Assembly (NCBI GenBank): GCA_021234155.1
Contig: JAJEKV010000002.1
Location: 10,344,725-10,408,724, forward strand
Length of the DNA: 64,000 bases
Direction: 5' to 3'
From: Isoetes taiwanensis
Taxonomy: Eukaryota > Streptophyta > Lycopodiopsida > Isoetales > Isoetaceae
Part shown: positions 29,919-42,479 of the stretch, in pieces
Layout: the number at the start of each line of letters is the position of its first letter
Position numbering within the stretch: the first letter of the stretch is position 1
Position numbers and translations under genes: made by a program
The notes under the pieces: generated by a model
Seen by the model: only the letters and a program-made list of their open reading frames with translations
Database searches by the model: none
Told to the model about the DNA's origin: nothing

Positions 29919-31537
29919 TGTGACGTTCCAGGGGAATATACGCCTTAGATACGTGTATTCCTGGACCCGTCACTATACAAGTCGACCTTTGGTAGCCTTG
30001 TATACCTTAGGAAGTGACAAGGGGCCCATATCTAAGTTAATTGTTTAACTTAGATAACCTTAGGATAAGGCCCATTTCCACATGGCCTTACCCTATTGGG
30101 CATACCGCCACACGGCCCCATCCTAGAGGTGCCACGTGTCATCCCATGTGGACCCTCACCTATATTGGCACGAACCCTAACCCTAGACCTCTTTTCCTGA
30201 CTCTAGCACCTGAACACTCATCTACGCACTCGAAACCCCGTTTCGAGCATCGTTCGTAGTAGCATAGCCTGGCGCAGCAGCCCCTGAAGTGTGTGTATGA
30301 TCATAGAGGGAGCACGATCTCAACCCCGACAAGGAGCAATGGGGACACCAGGGATGGGAGGAAGCGCTTCTGGAGCAGGTAGGTGGAGTAGAGTCATAGT
30401 AGTTCATCTGGAAGTTAGTACTCCAGATGGGTTTGTATGTTGTATCTTGCGTAGAGCCATCCTAGAACCTTTGATGAACATCTTGAACCCTAATCAAGGA
30501 ACCCTAACTGTTAATTAGATATGTATGATTAGGTTAAGATGTTCTTATTATGATTATCATGATATGATGTTATGGGATGTTGGTTGATCATGTTTGCTCC
30601 TCTTGTATTGGGAAGGGGGGTAGAGACCTAGGGCCATATGTAGTATGCTCCTAGTGTAGATCCCTTAGTTCCTATTAGTTGCGGCCTGTGCATAGGAACC
30701 CACCGGGCTATGGAGGCTATGATGTGACTCAGCACTACACAACGGGACTAGAGGCGATGCGGAGGGAGGATCCCTGCCGAGTGGGGGCTACGGGGGATCC
30801 CATAGTGGGCTAGGCTTATGGTCGGTCACCTTGTGTGGGCTGAGCATGGGTCCGACACCTCATGGGGCAATGGTGCCGCCCTGCCTCTCAAGAGTTGCAA
30901 GTGTTAGCTTGGCTCTTGTTTTGGGGGGTTCAGTCGGGTACGAATCGTGTGTTGCTTCTCTAGCCGCCCGAGGAGATGCAACCCTTCCTGCCTCGACGGA
31001 CCAGGGAGATGCAACCTGGAGTAGTCCCGATGGGTGATGCCATGGGATTGCGTATCCGGAAGGCTAGAGTCATGCCAGAGCCTGATGGAGCCCATCTGCA
31101 AAGTATGCACAGGAGGGGCGGATGGAGTGGTCAACCCTAGCCATTGTCTTATGCCAGCCCCGCCACTGTCATGATTCGGTCTGCTCTATCTTGAGGCCTA
31201 TCCAGTCAGTCGACTTCCTTGTGTGTCGGAGCCACGGGTAGGAGCTCTCATGTTTTATGGCATATGATTATGTTCTTTGCACCTATGGATATGAGGATGA
31301 GCTATCCTTCGAGGTAGTGTGATGTATTGTTGTTGCTAGTTCTGACGATGTTTATGCTTCCGCTGTGATAGGAGCCCATAGGGGAAGGGCGCGCAAGACA
31401 CCTTCGTGTCCCCTTCCCGCACTACGGAGACCCCAGAGTGCGGGATAGACGGAGGGCCCCTGCGGTCGGAGGACCGAATGGGGGATTTCCTACGGAGTGT
31501 ACGGCTGGGCGCCGTATATTTAGTAGGGAGCGTCACA
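29919..31537 (+). repeat. 3' LTR, complete (1,619 bp)
   Basis: Starts TGTGACGTTCC and ends GAGCGTCACA, a 7-bp terminal inverted repeat (TGTGACG/CGTCACA), and is followed by the TSD GGCAC. It matches the 5' LTR over its length and shows the empty site for the Helitron in that copy. Confidence 0.95.
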
Positions 31538-31542
31538 GGCAC
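31538..31542. repeat. Target-site duplication GGCAC, right copy
   Basis: Identical to 2,907-2,911. Joining the two flanks restores continuous exon sequence of the interrupted ParB/MTase-like gene. Confidence 0.95.
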
Positions 31543-33055
31543 GATCGTGTAAGTGTAAGTACTTTGTTGTTGTGTAGTAAGTACTTTGTTGTTGTGCTTT
31601 TGAAAGTGAATTTGTTATTTGGATTTTGAGCCTTTTGTTGCAGCCAAAAAGGACTGCACGGTCTGCCAACGGCAGCTTATGTTACACCTTAACTGTGACA
31701 ACTGAGAAAAAGTGAGAGAGTTGTATCCAACATTTTCCTCTAACAAAAAGATAAATGAATATGCCTCTAACTTCACCAATTGGATATGCATTTTTTTCAG
31801 TTCAAGTCGTCTATGTAATACTTCTTTTTTGCATGTTCGTTTTCTAGTGGTGTTCTTGCAATGCCATGTTGGATTAATTTCTAAATGCTTTTGTGTTATG
31901 CCGTCATAGACTCATGAGATTTCACTAGTTTTTTTATATTATATTGCGCTATGTGGTCATAGGCTTACAACATGTTTAACTACAGTTGCTTATCTAGTCA
32001 TGGGCGCTGCTCCTTTTTTCCTTCCATTTAACACTGCCATTTTGGATAATTTGTCATTTCATGGATATCATGCTTTTGTGCTTGCAGAAAAGAAGGATCC
32101 TGTGCCACCAGGATTTTTAAATCTTGTAAGGCTATGCAAGATGGAATATAGCAAGCTCAAATCAAAATAGGAGGCTGCCTTAAGTATTGTGCCATCTGAG
32201 TTTGAAAGCTTTACTCTCTATGGTCAAAATTGTTTATACTAAGTGTATCAAGGAAATTGTATTTACATTGATAGAGCCTCGAACCCTCGAGGCGTTACCT
32301 TGTGCACTGCTGATATTTCGTATAGCTTGAAGTTGCCAGACAATTGTGGAGATGAAAGTGCATTTACTTATGCTGAGTTCGATGCTTTTTTTAGTAGGTT
32401 TAAGAAAATAAAGACTGCTTGACTGTGGAGAATAATTGTCTTTCATTCTAACAATCAGGCGGGTCTAGTCCAGGCTACAATGAAGGAACATTGCAATCTG
32501 AGTTATGAGCCAGCAATATGGTAAGTCCTTAATGTTTAAATCACTTTAGCAACTTGGTACGTTTTGCTATGTCATCATAGCAATGACAACCAGATTAGCT
32601 ATTACCCTTTCCACCTTAGATATTACATATTCTCATACCATCATAGCAATGCTAAAACTTTGTCTCATTTATTCGTATACAGGTCAAAGACAAACGTGAG
32701 AGGACATGGTGGAGTGACTAGACTTGTTAATGTTTGGGAGATGCTCCACATTGGTTACTATAATTTAGATTCGAAAAAAGCATTCTCCATTATAACACTG
32801 CTGGAATGGACTTAAGAAATGTTTTTCAGTGTCGAGCTGACTTACAGATTTTGTGCATCAAGGAAGAGTTATCACCCCATATCAAAAGCCTCAATGTTTA
32901 ATCAACACGTTCTCTAACCAGGAGATTGGATTGTTGATGCATTTTCTGGTTCTGGGAATACTACTGCGTGTGCCTTGGATGAAATCATATTGCAATTGAT
33001 ATTGACAAGGACTCTATGGCATTTATTAGATCGAAAATTAGTTCTCTGCAAAACA
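31543..33055 (+). pseudogene. Right part of the ParB-like / DNA N4/N6-methyltransferase-like gene
   Basis: After the TSD the exon ends within about 6 bp (GATCGT/GTAAGTG donor). Later exons follow good acceptors at 31,644 (PKRTARSANGSL), 32,088 and 32,683. The 32,088-32,520 exon is one frame with three stops and ends at donor ATATG/GTAAGT. It contains VTLCTADISYSLKL, where DPPY-type motif IV has become D-I-S-Y, and WRIIVFHSNNQ. Near 32,860-33,050 frames shift through QKPQCLINTFSN to WIVDAFSGSGNTTACALDEN, the SAM-binding motif I (D-x-F-x-G-S-G). Motif IV before motif I is the beta-class order of amino-methyltransferases. The catalytic motif change and stops make it inactive. Confidence 0.65.
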
Positions 33056-33935
33056 TTCAGAGTGGATGAACCCTATTGTCATTGCCCTTAAGTGCGACGA
33101 TAAGATTAGAGTCTGTATAGACTATGCAAACTCAACATGGCCATGGAGCATCGCCATTTTCTGTTCCCCTTCACAAATCAAGTTCTTGAAGAAATTGCTG
33201 GTCATGAGTCATATCCATTTATAGATGGATTTTCAAGATACAATCAGATCTCCATTCATCCTGAAGACCAGCTCAAAATCACTTTTACCATCACTAAGGC
33301 ACTTGTGCCTACAAAGTGGTCCCTTTGGACTCTCAAATTCTCCTTCGACATTTTAGTGCATTAATATTTTTTGTCTCCAAGGACTTCATGAAAGGCAATA
33401 CTTTTTTACAAGTTTTTCAAGATGACTGCTCGGCTTATAACACTATGAAAGATCGCCTTTCCAAATTGGAGTTAGTTTTGCCGAAATGTGATGGATTCGG
33501 CATCAGTTTGAACCCAAAAAAGTGCACTTTTTGTGTCACTTTTGGTGTCCTTTTTGACCACGTTGTCAATCGGCATGGCATCATCACAAACCCAGTCAAA
33601 ATTAGCTGTATTCTTAAAGCTCGGGCATCCACAAACATCAAAGAGACTTGATCTTTTCTTGGCAAAGTCAAGAATTACTCAACTTTTATTCTAGGCTTAG
33701 CAGCCAAAGCTGATCCCATCCACAAACTTACGAGTGATGAATACTCTTGGGACTGCAATCATCAATCGGAAGGAGCTTTCCAGGGGTTAAAGGTTCTGCT
33801 CATGCAAGCACCTGTTCTTGTTCCATCACAATCGAACAAACCTTTCCATGTTCATGTGAATGACTCTGCCTTTGCTATTAGTGTTGTGTTGTCTTAAGAA
33901 TATAAACCATATCAGGACAAACCCATACCCTTGCT
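33056..33935 (+). mobile_element. Degenerate Ty3/gypsy pol fragment (RT)
   Basis: In successive broken frames: NPIVIALKCDDKIRVCIDYA, VLEEIAGHESYPFIDGFSRY, NQISIHPEDQLK, then FQDDCSAYNTMKDRLSKLEL, LNPKKCTFCV, FLGKVKNYS and DSAFAISVVLS. This is RT plus the lead-in to RNase H of a second, unrelated-looking gypsy lineage. Frameshifts are frequent, so it is much older than the chromovirus. It begins right where the MTase relic ends. Confidence 0.88.
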
Positions 33936-35035
33936 CACGATGCCGCAAACGGCCAAGGCAGTGGCCTGAGGTAGGGTCTGCTCCCCTCCCCTCCATCGGA
34001 ATTGCTGCCATATCTTGAAGAAAGTGAACTAGCTTGGTGCTAACAAGGAATTCAGCAGAGGCTTTTGAAGAATCAGGGATTATAGAAGCCAAATCTTGAA
34101 GCAAAATCGGGCATTTTTCTGGATTTCTGGTAAGCCACTAACGTGGTAATCCTGTTCTTTTGCTCTAAAAAGCAATATGCCTTTGTTTCAAGAGGTGAGA
34201 CCGGGCATTCTTGATGCTTACTCTGTCTTATTTCGTTTGATCAAAGACACACTGAACAGGCTGCCGAGAATGGGCAGATTGGATATTAAAGAGGATCCAG
34301 ATGAACCTAGGCGGGAGACTGGGTTACAACTGGAACACTAGCGAGTCTTATTGCCTAGGCTGGCAAGTGAGGATGCTTACAGGAGTGAGCAGACCACCCT
34401 ATTTAGGTAGGCTTGGATGTTCGACATAGTGGGAAGATAGTGCAGTGGCTCTTACAGTACCACCATGAAGGATGATAGTGCAAGTCAAGTTAACGCATGG
34501 GATGAAGTTTGCTCTCTTGAGCCCTTCATGTGCATAGCAAGGGCTTAGGCTCCAAATAGTGATTCCTTAATTCGATTTGGTTGTGACTGCATCAGCTCTA
34601 GACTCTTATCTCGGGTTATTTGTTTGGACACCCAAGTGGTAGGGCGGATTGAAGTGCTACTAATGGGCGGAAAAGATAAATGATGCTCCTTTAGTATGTG
34701 CTATTGGTAGGAAGAAGTTGGAGCTTGTAGAGGCAGGTCCGCCATAGTACTAGCATCAGCACAGAAGATGTAGAGCTTTCGTTATTCAAGTACATAGTTA
34801 GCGAATTCTTCACCACCCTCCCCTTTTGGGTGTGGTGTGAATACTTCCTATATAGCATATTTAAGAGGCTTAAATGTTTATGTTATAATTCTTCCTATTT
34901 GGCCCTTGTGGGGTCTAAATAAGGTCTTGTGTACCAAATAAGAGCTGTAGACTTATGTTGTATCATTGGGTTATAATCACTTTGTAATAATTTAGAAGGA
35001 CATCAGTGACAGGTAAAATATTGGCTCCCTAACTA
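33936..35035. other. No gene recognised
   Basis: About 1.1 kb of mixed-composition sequence without a long ORF or RNA gene I can support. It differs from the AT-rich flanks in base balance, which made me consider an organellar insertion; there is not enough to claim one. Confidence 0.4.
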
Positions 35036-35044
35036 AACATTCGA

Positions 35045-35069
35045 AACCATGCGTATATCGAGTTCGATA
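35045..35069. repeat. Palindromic TATATCGAGTTCGATATA motif, left copy
   Basis: CGTATATCGAGTTCGATATACG. The same palindrome recurs at 35,880-35,960. Confidence 0.85.
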
Positions 35070-35316
35070 TACGTATATCCGGCAGGGTGCCGAAAAATGG
35101 CGTATAAAAAAGCGTCTAGGAGGAGAGTAGGGGGGTGGTTGATTCTTCGCCGAGTTTTATAGATTGAGCTAGGCCGTGTGGGTTCTCACCGCTCGGGTAT
35201 GAGGATTACCATGTTCATGGTGTGCATCCATGATGGTTGCACACATCTAGCGTTGCGGAGGCAGCGAGAACGACGCTTATATTTTGTGTATTATACGGAA
35301 TTTTCCGGCCGGCCAG

Positions 35317-35585
35317 AAAAAAAAAAAAAAAAAATTCCCAGATCGAGTTAGATATCCCCTATTTTTTAAGCAAACAAAGACCACTCATGCAACACAAGGC
35401 AAAGAATGGACCATTAATAGAATTACCCACTAGGAAGGGTAAATAGGGGCAATATAGCTAATATTGAACTGAAGGGAAAGATACCCAGAAGGGAAAGATA
35501 GCTATACCCAGAAGTATAAGCCAAACACAAGGCAAAGAATGGACCATTAATAGAATTACCCGCTAAGAAGGGTAATTAGGCACAA
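35317..35585. repeat. A-runs and 55-bp direct repeat
   Basis: An A18-type run near 35,317 is followed by CCAGATCGAGTTAGATAT. A block starting ACAAGGCAAAGAATGGACC is present at about 35,394 and again at 35,526 with few changes. Confidence 0.8.
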
Positions 35586-35835
35586 CCATTGAGGCAGTGT
35601 CTACAATCTCGGGGCTACACATATTTACGAGGGAATTTTTGGCAATAATGCGGAGGTCAAGGCTTTATTCAAACTGAAAACTCAGACTAGACCTCATATG
35701 GGAAAACATAGATACTTAAAAAAACCAAAAGTGGGGCCAGGATATCAATCAAAATGCATATTTCTTTAAGGATTGAGATGAGACACAAAGTTTGAAAAGC
35801 AAGATGAGTATGAATGACATTCCAAATATATATAT

Positions 35836-35962
35836 AAAAAAAAAAAAAAAAAAAAAAACATCCCAGATCGAGTTAGATATACGGCGTATATCGAACTCGA
35901 TATACGCTGTATATTTGTATATCGAGTTCGATATACGCAGTATATCTAACTCGATATACATT
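35836..35962. repeat. A-run followed by four nested TATATCGA palindromes
   Basis: An A22-type run, then CCCAGATCGAGTTAGATATA, and alternating TATATCGAACTCGATATA / TATATCGAGTTCGATATA / TATATCTAACTCGATATA copies. The segment is almost entirely self-complementary. With the copy at 35,045 it brackets about 0.8 kb. Confidence 0.88.
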
Positions 35963-36204
35963 TGGTTTTGAATGTATAGTTAGGGTGCCAATAGTAGCAC
36001 CACATCAGTGACCAGTTATGTTTATAGCATAAATTTTTCATTCTACTAATGTGATGATCGTTTACCGAGGTCTATAATGGTGGATTCCTTTTTTCTATGG
36101 GGTGGTGTATTAGAAAAATGAGTGATAAATACTTTCATTGCAATCTGAAAATTATATTGTCTTTCCTGATCTCTTTAACTTTAGGAAACGTTCAAGATGG
36201 TTTC
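35963..36204. other. No feature seen
   Basis: AT-rich sequence between the palindromes and the solo LTR. Confidence 0.4.
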
Positions 36205-37853
36205 TGTGACGCTCCCTGCTAAATATACGGCACCCGGCCGTACACTCGGCAGGAAATCCCCCATCCGGTCCTTCAACCGCACGAGCCCTCCGTCTATCCC
36301 GCACTCTGAGATGATCGTAGTGCGGGAAGGGGACACGAAGGTGTCTTGCGTGCCCTTTCCCTATGGGCTCCTATCACAGCAGAAGCATAAACAACATCAG
36401 AACTAGCAATAACAATACAACATACTACCTCGAAGGGTAGTCCATCACATATCCATAAGTGCAAGGATGATAATCATAAACCATAAAACATGAGAGCTCC
36501 TACCCATGGCTCTGACTCATAAGGAGGATGACTGACTGGCTAGGCCTCAAGATAGAGCAGACCGAGTCATAACAATGGCGAGGGCTGGCATAAGACAATG
36601 GCTAGGGTTGACCACTCCATCCGCCCCTCCTGTGCATACTTTGCAGAGTGAGCTAGATCGGACTCTGGCATGACTCTAGCCTTCTGGATATGCAATACCA
36701 TGGCATCACCCATCAGGACTACTCCAGGTTGCATCTCCCTGGTCCGATGAGGCAGGAAGGGTTGCATCTCCCCTTCCCGGGGTCTAGAGGTTCCACGGGC
36801 GCTAGAGAATCGTGGGCGAATCACGATTCTGCACTGACTTAACCCCCAAAACAAGAGCCAAGCCAACACTTGCAACTCTTGAGAGGCAAGGGCACACCAT
36901 TGCCCCTGTGAGGTGTCGCACCCATGCCCGCCCACACGGTGTGACCGACCATAAACCTAGCCCACTATGGGATCCCCCAGAGCCCCCACTTTCGGCAGGA
37001 TCCTCCCTCCGCATTGCCTCTAGCCCTCAAGTATGTAGTGTCTTTGCATCATATCATAGTCCCCATAGCTCGGTGGGTTCCTATGCACAGGCCGCAACTA
37101 ATAGGAACTAAGGGATCTACACTAGGAGCATACTACATATGGCCCTAGGTCTCTACCCCCCTTCCCAATACAAGAGGAGCAACATGATCAACCAACATCA
37201 CATACATCATATCATGATAAACATCATAAGAACATCTTAACCTAATCATACATATCTAACTTACAGTTAGGGTTCTTTGATTAGGGTTCAAGATGTTCAA
37301 CAAGGGTTCTAGGATGGCTCTGCTCTAGATACAAGATACAAGCCCATCTGGAGTGCTATCTTCCAGATGAACTACTACGAACTCTACTCCACCTACCTGC
37401 TCCAGAAGCGCTTCCTCCCATTCCTGGCGTCTCCATGCTCCTTGACATGGGTCGAAGCCTTGCTCCCTCTACGATCATGCACACACTTCGGGGGCTGCTG
37501 CACCAGGCTATGCTACGACGAACGATGCTCGAAACGGGGTTTCGGGCGCGTAGATGAGTGTTCAGGTGCTAGAGTCGGGAAAGAGGCCTAGGGTTAGGGT
37601 TTAGGCTAATATAAGTTAGGGTCCACATGGGATGCCACGTGGCACCAATAGGATGGGGCCGTGTGGCGGTTGCCCAATAGGATAAGGCCATGTTGAAATG
37701 GGCCTTATCCTAAGGTTATCTAAGTTAAACAATTAACTTAGATGTGCACCCCTTGCCACTTTGTAAGGCATACAAGGCTACATATGTAGACTTGTATGGT
37801 GACGGGTCCAGGAATATACGTATATATAGCGTATATTCCCCTGGAACGTCACA
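36205..37853 (-). mobile_element. Solo LTR of the same chromovirus family
   Basis: Reads TGTGACGCTCC ... GGAACGTCACA, the reverse complement of the LTR at 29,919-31,537. It is full length (1,649 bp) with more substitutions and small indels than the 5'/3' pair show between themselves. Flanks are GTTTC (36,200-36,204) and GTTTT (37,854-37,858), a 4-of-5 TSD. Nothing internal to the element is adjacent, so it arose by LTR-LTR recombination. Confidence 0.92.
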
Positions 37854-37858
37854 GTTTT

Positions 37859-40800
37859 CAACCTTTATATTGTCCATAGAGGAAAGGTTTTATGCTTCTC
37901 TAATCGCTCTAACTTGCAGAATTTCTGCAAACTGCCCATAAAAAGTTATATTTGCATAGTTTTCTTTGAATCTGATGCTTCACATATTGTTTAAAAATAT
38001 AGTGCTTTTATCATGCACAAACTTAGATGCAAAAGTTCAAAACGTAATCATGTCAAAGACCTAAATCTGACATTACATAGACGAAAAGGTAAGGAATGCA
38101 GTGTAAGTGTCTAGCACCCTAAACATCTAGCATCATAAATGTCTTAACGACATATTGCAAATCTAATGATCATCAATAAACAAATTAAGCAAATGCCTCT
38201 ACAATTTGTCACCTCCACATAACAAGTATATGCTAGAAAAAAAAAATACAATGCTATGCACCTTCCGTCAACAGTATCCACATGCAATTGGATTTTACCC
38301 TTCACTTATATTGGATATTTGTTGCGGTGTGCATTAGCACAAGTTGAAAGATTTAAAGACATAATGCAAAAAAGCCATGTATTCTATAGCGCACGAGCAA
38401 AGTAATAACATTGTTCACTGAAATAAGGATTGAGATGACCTATTTGTTATAATTCCACATCAGTCCATGGGTTGGTTACATCCTAAACTACAATATTTTT
38501 CTTCGACCTCAAGATAGTTCTTTCACATTTGATTGCATCTTCAGACATTCAATCTATATGTCATCTATTTTCCATCTCTGAACCATTGATGACACTATTA
38601 TCCGTACAACTTTTAAACCTTCTCCAAAAGACAGCCATTGTTATTTTAGTACGTAAGTTCTAAAAAATTATTGATGCATCTACAAATGCGTAAATTGAAA
38701 AACAACAAAATTGATTGTCATACTAGGGCAACTCACCACACTGTGCACAAATTTTTTTTGCTATATCTATTGGAACTACATCTACAACCTCATTGTGCCT
38801 TGCATTAAAATCATACTTATGCTCGACAGCGCGGGGCACAATAGTTGATGATGGAGGCTAGCTAACTGGAGATACAAATGCTGCCAATGAAACTGCACCC
38901 ACAACATGCCGAATGAAATCTCAAGATACAGTTTAAATCTACACCATCTCAGCATAGCATGCTCAGAAGTACCCTATTCTCTTTTCTTTGAAACCATGCA
39001 GGGGAGGGGCTTCTCCATGCTTGGATTGACCAGTTTGGCGTTTCTTTCATGTTGTGGCATGTCCTTTCTCGGCCTTGCCTCTTCTTTAGCCATAATTTTT
39101 TTTTGACCTTGTCCTCGACCCCATTTTGATATGGAAGTTCTCTTCTATTCGGGAGGTCTTTGTCGTTTTCATGCGAGCTCCTTCTAGAATGCCATCGATC
39201 TGAGCCCTCGGATCGACATTTTAGAAGGAGCGAGCATGCATGTCTTGCATGCATGCATGCCTTCTCTGGTGGATTGCTATATTAGGCGGGGTTCTTCATC
39301 GACGTCTCATCGGCGCTTCCTCTTCTCTCTCAGCAGTACCCTCCTCTTCCCACCCTCCCCCCCTTAATTGTTTAATGTATTTGTCGCCTGGCACGCGTGA
39401 CCAGCCCCTCTATTTGAAGAGGTTTGTATTTTGTTGTCGCGTGGCACGCATGATCAGCCCCTCCACTTTAGGAGGTTTGTTTTGTCACATTTGTTCTCGT
39501 ATAGTGTTGTGCAGGTACAGGTTGGCAAGCGGCAGCGGCTTCAACTTCTCCATTCGTGGGTTTTTTGGGGAGCAAATTCTCAGCCTTACGTTTGTCCAAG
39601 CCCCTTATCGAAGGCTTATCACTAGGGTTTTTCCTCGAAAACCCGAAAGGGCGAGGTTTTTTAATCCCGATGATAAGCTTTCGGCAGGTACGCAAACAAA
39701 CATCTATTAGCATTGTATTTCATAGGGTCCAAGTTGTATAATCGGACGTTCCCTTTATTTTTCTTCGTGGGTAGTTCGCATGTGCGCGGCTATCCATTAT
39801 CCACCATTGTAGAAAATCTGCTGAGATGAATGAGAAGCCTATCTATCTCGGGAGGTTTTTGTCGTTTTCATGTGAGCTCCTTCACATATGCAAATTTTTT
39901 CTTCTTTTTTGCGTATATGTATGCAATCCCCAATGTTCTCATATGCGAAGAAGAGCTCGTGTACACGAATTTTTTTTCTTCTGGCCAACGAGTAAAAAAT
40001 ATGAAAAATATATACTTTTTTACATCAAAAATATGTATTTTCAACTTTATACATCGGGATTTGAACCAAGAGCTAATTTTTATGTTTGAAATGTGGTTGT
40101 CCTTTGAAGGAAGTGTAGACTAGAAAGTTACGCAAAAATTTATGAATAACAAGCGCATCAAATAAGTTGAATAAATAACAAATTTCTAACTAAAATTTAA
40201 AAACTAAACTCGACTGTAAGCATAGTCCTCAAATTGGATTTCAAATGGCAAATATTTGTTTGGAGTTCAAAATCTCGATCGTAATAATAGACAAGGACAA
40301 TAATAACAAGGTTAAATCAGGCTGAGCCCTTCCTAAATCCAAAATCAATGGATATGGAACGAAAAATGCAAATCAAAGATTCCATGAATAAGCTTTAATG
40401 TAGGTACAACTCTTATATCATACTATATGTGAGATGTTGATCAAGTTTTGTAGCACATAAAATCACAAGAAGATGTCAAATATTGCTCCAAAACTCGCGC
40501 TATGTCCGGTCCCAAGAATGCCCTACTTTTTGCTTTTGTAGATCAAATCCCACTCAAATCTTGTTGCAACTGAATTCTTCCAAATGGTCAAAACCATACG
40601 GATTTTTAGTCAAACTTCCTTGGCAATTTTAGGTTGCATACAAAACTTCATTTGGACGTAATATTCCACATGCCAAAAGAAAAAAATGAGCTTCGATATA
40701 TAAGGCCCTTCACACGGTTTTATGAAATCACGTCTGTGTGTGGTAGGGAGGCATTTAATGCCTCAAAGCATGCTTGAGGGGATGGGGAGGATTTGGCTTG

Positions 40801-42470
40801 GGCATGTGCCAACCAAAAAACACAATGTTCTCCATGAGCATCCGTTCCTTTTCCAAAAAAATTCTTCCCTCCATGATCTTCTTTGCTCATATTTTATCTT
40901 TGTGTAGTAAACATGGATATCAATGGCAACGGCAATGGCACGGCAATGGCAATGGCAATGGCATGGCAACTTTTTGAAGAATGACTATCGTAGAGGTTTC
41001 TTCAAGCATGTAGTAAACTCTTCTTCAGATCATGGCATTTGTGAATGCAACTGCACTTTTATTATGAAATGAAATTTGACCCTGAAGTGTTTTAAAGTCC
41101 CTGATGCCATAAGAAACTGCAATTGCTTAGAAAGCTTCGACTAGAATGTTGTATTGGAATGAGCAAACATGGCAATAGTCACTTATGATAGTGCCTTATG
41201 GAGTTGGGTACTGAGACTTAGGCCTTTTGTACGGACAAGAAAGTTACTGACAAAGCTGACAAGTCATCTGCAAATATGCTGAGGGTCCACTTTCATCCGT
41301 CTCGGTCTCCAACCTTGTGAGGATAGGGGGATCAACCACAAATGATCGAGGTGGGATCTTGGGCTTGGAGACTATAACATTTACAGCAGAGACTACACTA
41401 TTGTCCCAACTAGTCCAAAGACTTGCCGACATTCACCTCGACAACCAATTAATCACATGATCTAGGTACACTAAGGAGAACAGAGGATCGACACCTCTAG
41501 AACCCAACTAAGATACAACTCATTAGTGAGAGGAGTATGAGCTAGCTCGGCTTCAACAACTAACATCAGAGGGTAATCCACACGCCCTGCCCTCAACATA
41601 CAGCTCCCAAAAAAGTGAGGTTGTATTACCAAATCACCCTCGTCGATGCGAGAAATTGGCTAGACCTATCTAAACTAATGCTCAGCTTGTGCCTGATCCT
41701 CCAAGAAGCTCGTGAAGACCTCTATAAGGTATAATAGGCATATCCCTTTTATATATAAGTGCATCCCCTAGGACCACCAGTCATTAGACATGCTCTAGGT
41801 CAGGCCTAGGTCCAGCCAAAATAATGCTCAACCTCATGTCTAATCCTCCATGGATGATATCAAGGCTATAGGTGGGCTTGGCTCGGGAGCAAAATATGGT
41901 TTAATAGGCTGCTGGACTAGGAGCATACTGCTAATTCATTAAAAATAATCTTTCGGCCAAGGCATTAACTAGCTTAAAGTTGTACCTTTGTGTACATACA
42001 TGATCAACATCACATATCACACTTATAGCATTCATTCAAAATATAAAAGGACTCACGGAGAATCAACTTAGCTTAGTAATTTACCATGCAAAAAGAAACC
42101 ATATCTAGACAATGTGCTCAAAAGATAGATAGATAGATATTATCTTACCATCCACGCGAACCCCGTAACAAAGAGGAGTAAATGCAAGCAATTGAGAAAT
42201 CCTAAATGTGATAACGAGATCTGCTATAATCATTAATGGATGATAACGGGTCTATGTAACAGTAGACATATTATACATGTCAATTGCATGTCATTGGCAC
42301 ATACCATCACTCAATCTTTGGTATTCCTCTAAATTAAAAAGAGGTCATCGCGTGGAAAGAGACAACATTATAGAGAAGCATCTTACTTATTTAAAATGTT
42401 TTTGGAGTGGAAATATGTTTAGACGCCTGAAAAAAATGTGTGAAATTTTCTAGAAAGGGGAAGCACCCCT
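37859..42470. other. Long stretch without a supportable gene
   Basis: AT-rich intergenic sequence. Noted within it: a duplicated block CGGGAGGTCTTTGTCGTTTT / CGGGAGGTTTTTGTCGTTTT followed by CATG(C/T)GAGCTCCTTC (39,155 and 39,850). A roughly 65-bp tandem pair GTGACCAGCCCCTC / ATGATCAGCCCCTC lies at 39,380-39,480. A GGCAAT-type microsatellite lies at 40,920-40,972. A GATAGATA run lies near 42,125. Open frames up to 156 codons (39,240-39,710) look like low-complexity readings, not proteins. Confidence 0.5.
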
Positions 42471-42479
42471 ATCAAAAGA

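Larger units (their letters stand above)
2912..31537 (+). mobile_element. Ty3/gypsy chromovirus, full length, with two nested insertions
   Basis: One LTR retrotransposon in the order LTR, PBS, histone H3-like ORF, unknown ORF, gag, protease, RT, RNase H, integrase, chromodomain, PPT, LTR. The protease-RT-RNaseH-integrase order defines Ty3/gypsy, and the C-terminal chromodomain marks a chromovirus. LTRs start TGTGAC and end GTCACA and are flanked by GGCAC. The two LTR copies look very similar by eye apart from a Helitron in the 5' copy and a roughly 30-bp length difference near 6,930. Without the Helitron and the 12.3-kb DNA transposon the element would be about 13.3 kb, long for a chromovirus because of the two extra ORFs upstream of gag. 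Stops and shifts in gag, pol and the extra ORFs make it non-autonomous now. Confidence 0.95.

Noticed and set aside
33936-35035. Possible organellar (mitochondrial) DNA insertion
   Set aside because: Composition is suggestive, but I could not identify any mitochondrial gene or intron in it.
39240-39710. 156-codon + strand ORF
   Set aside because: No start context or family; overlaps a tandem repeat and LINE-tail-like sequence.
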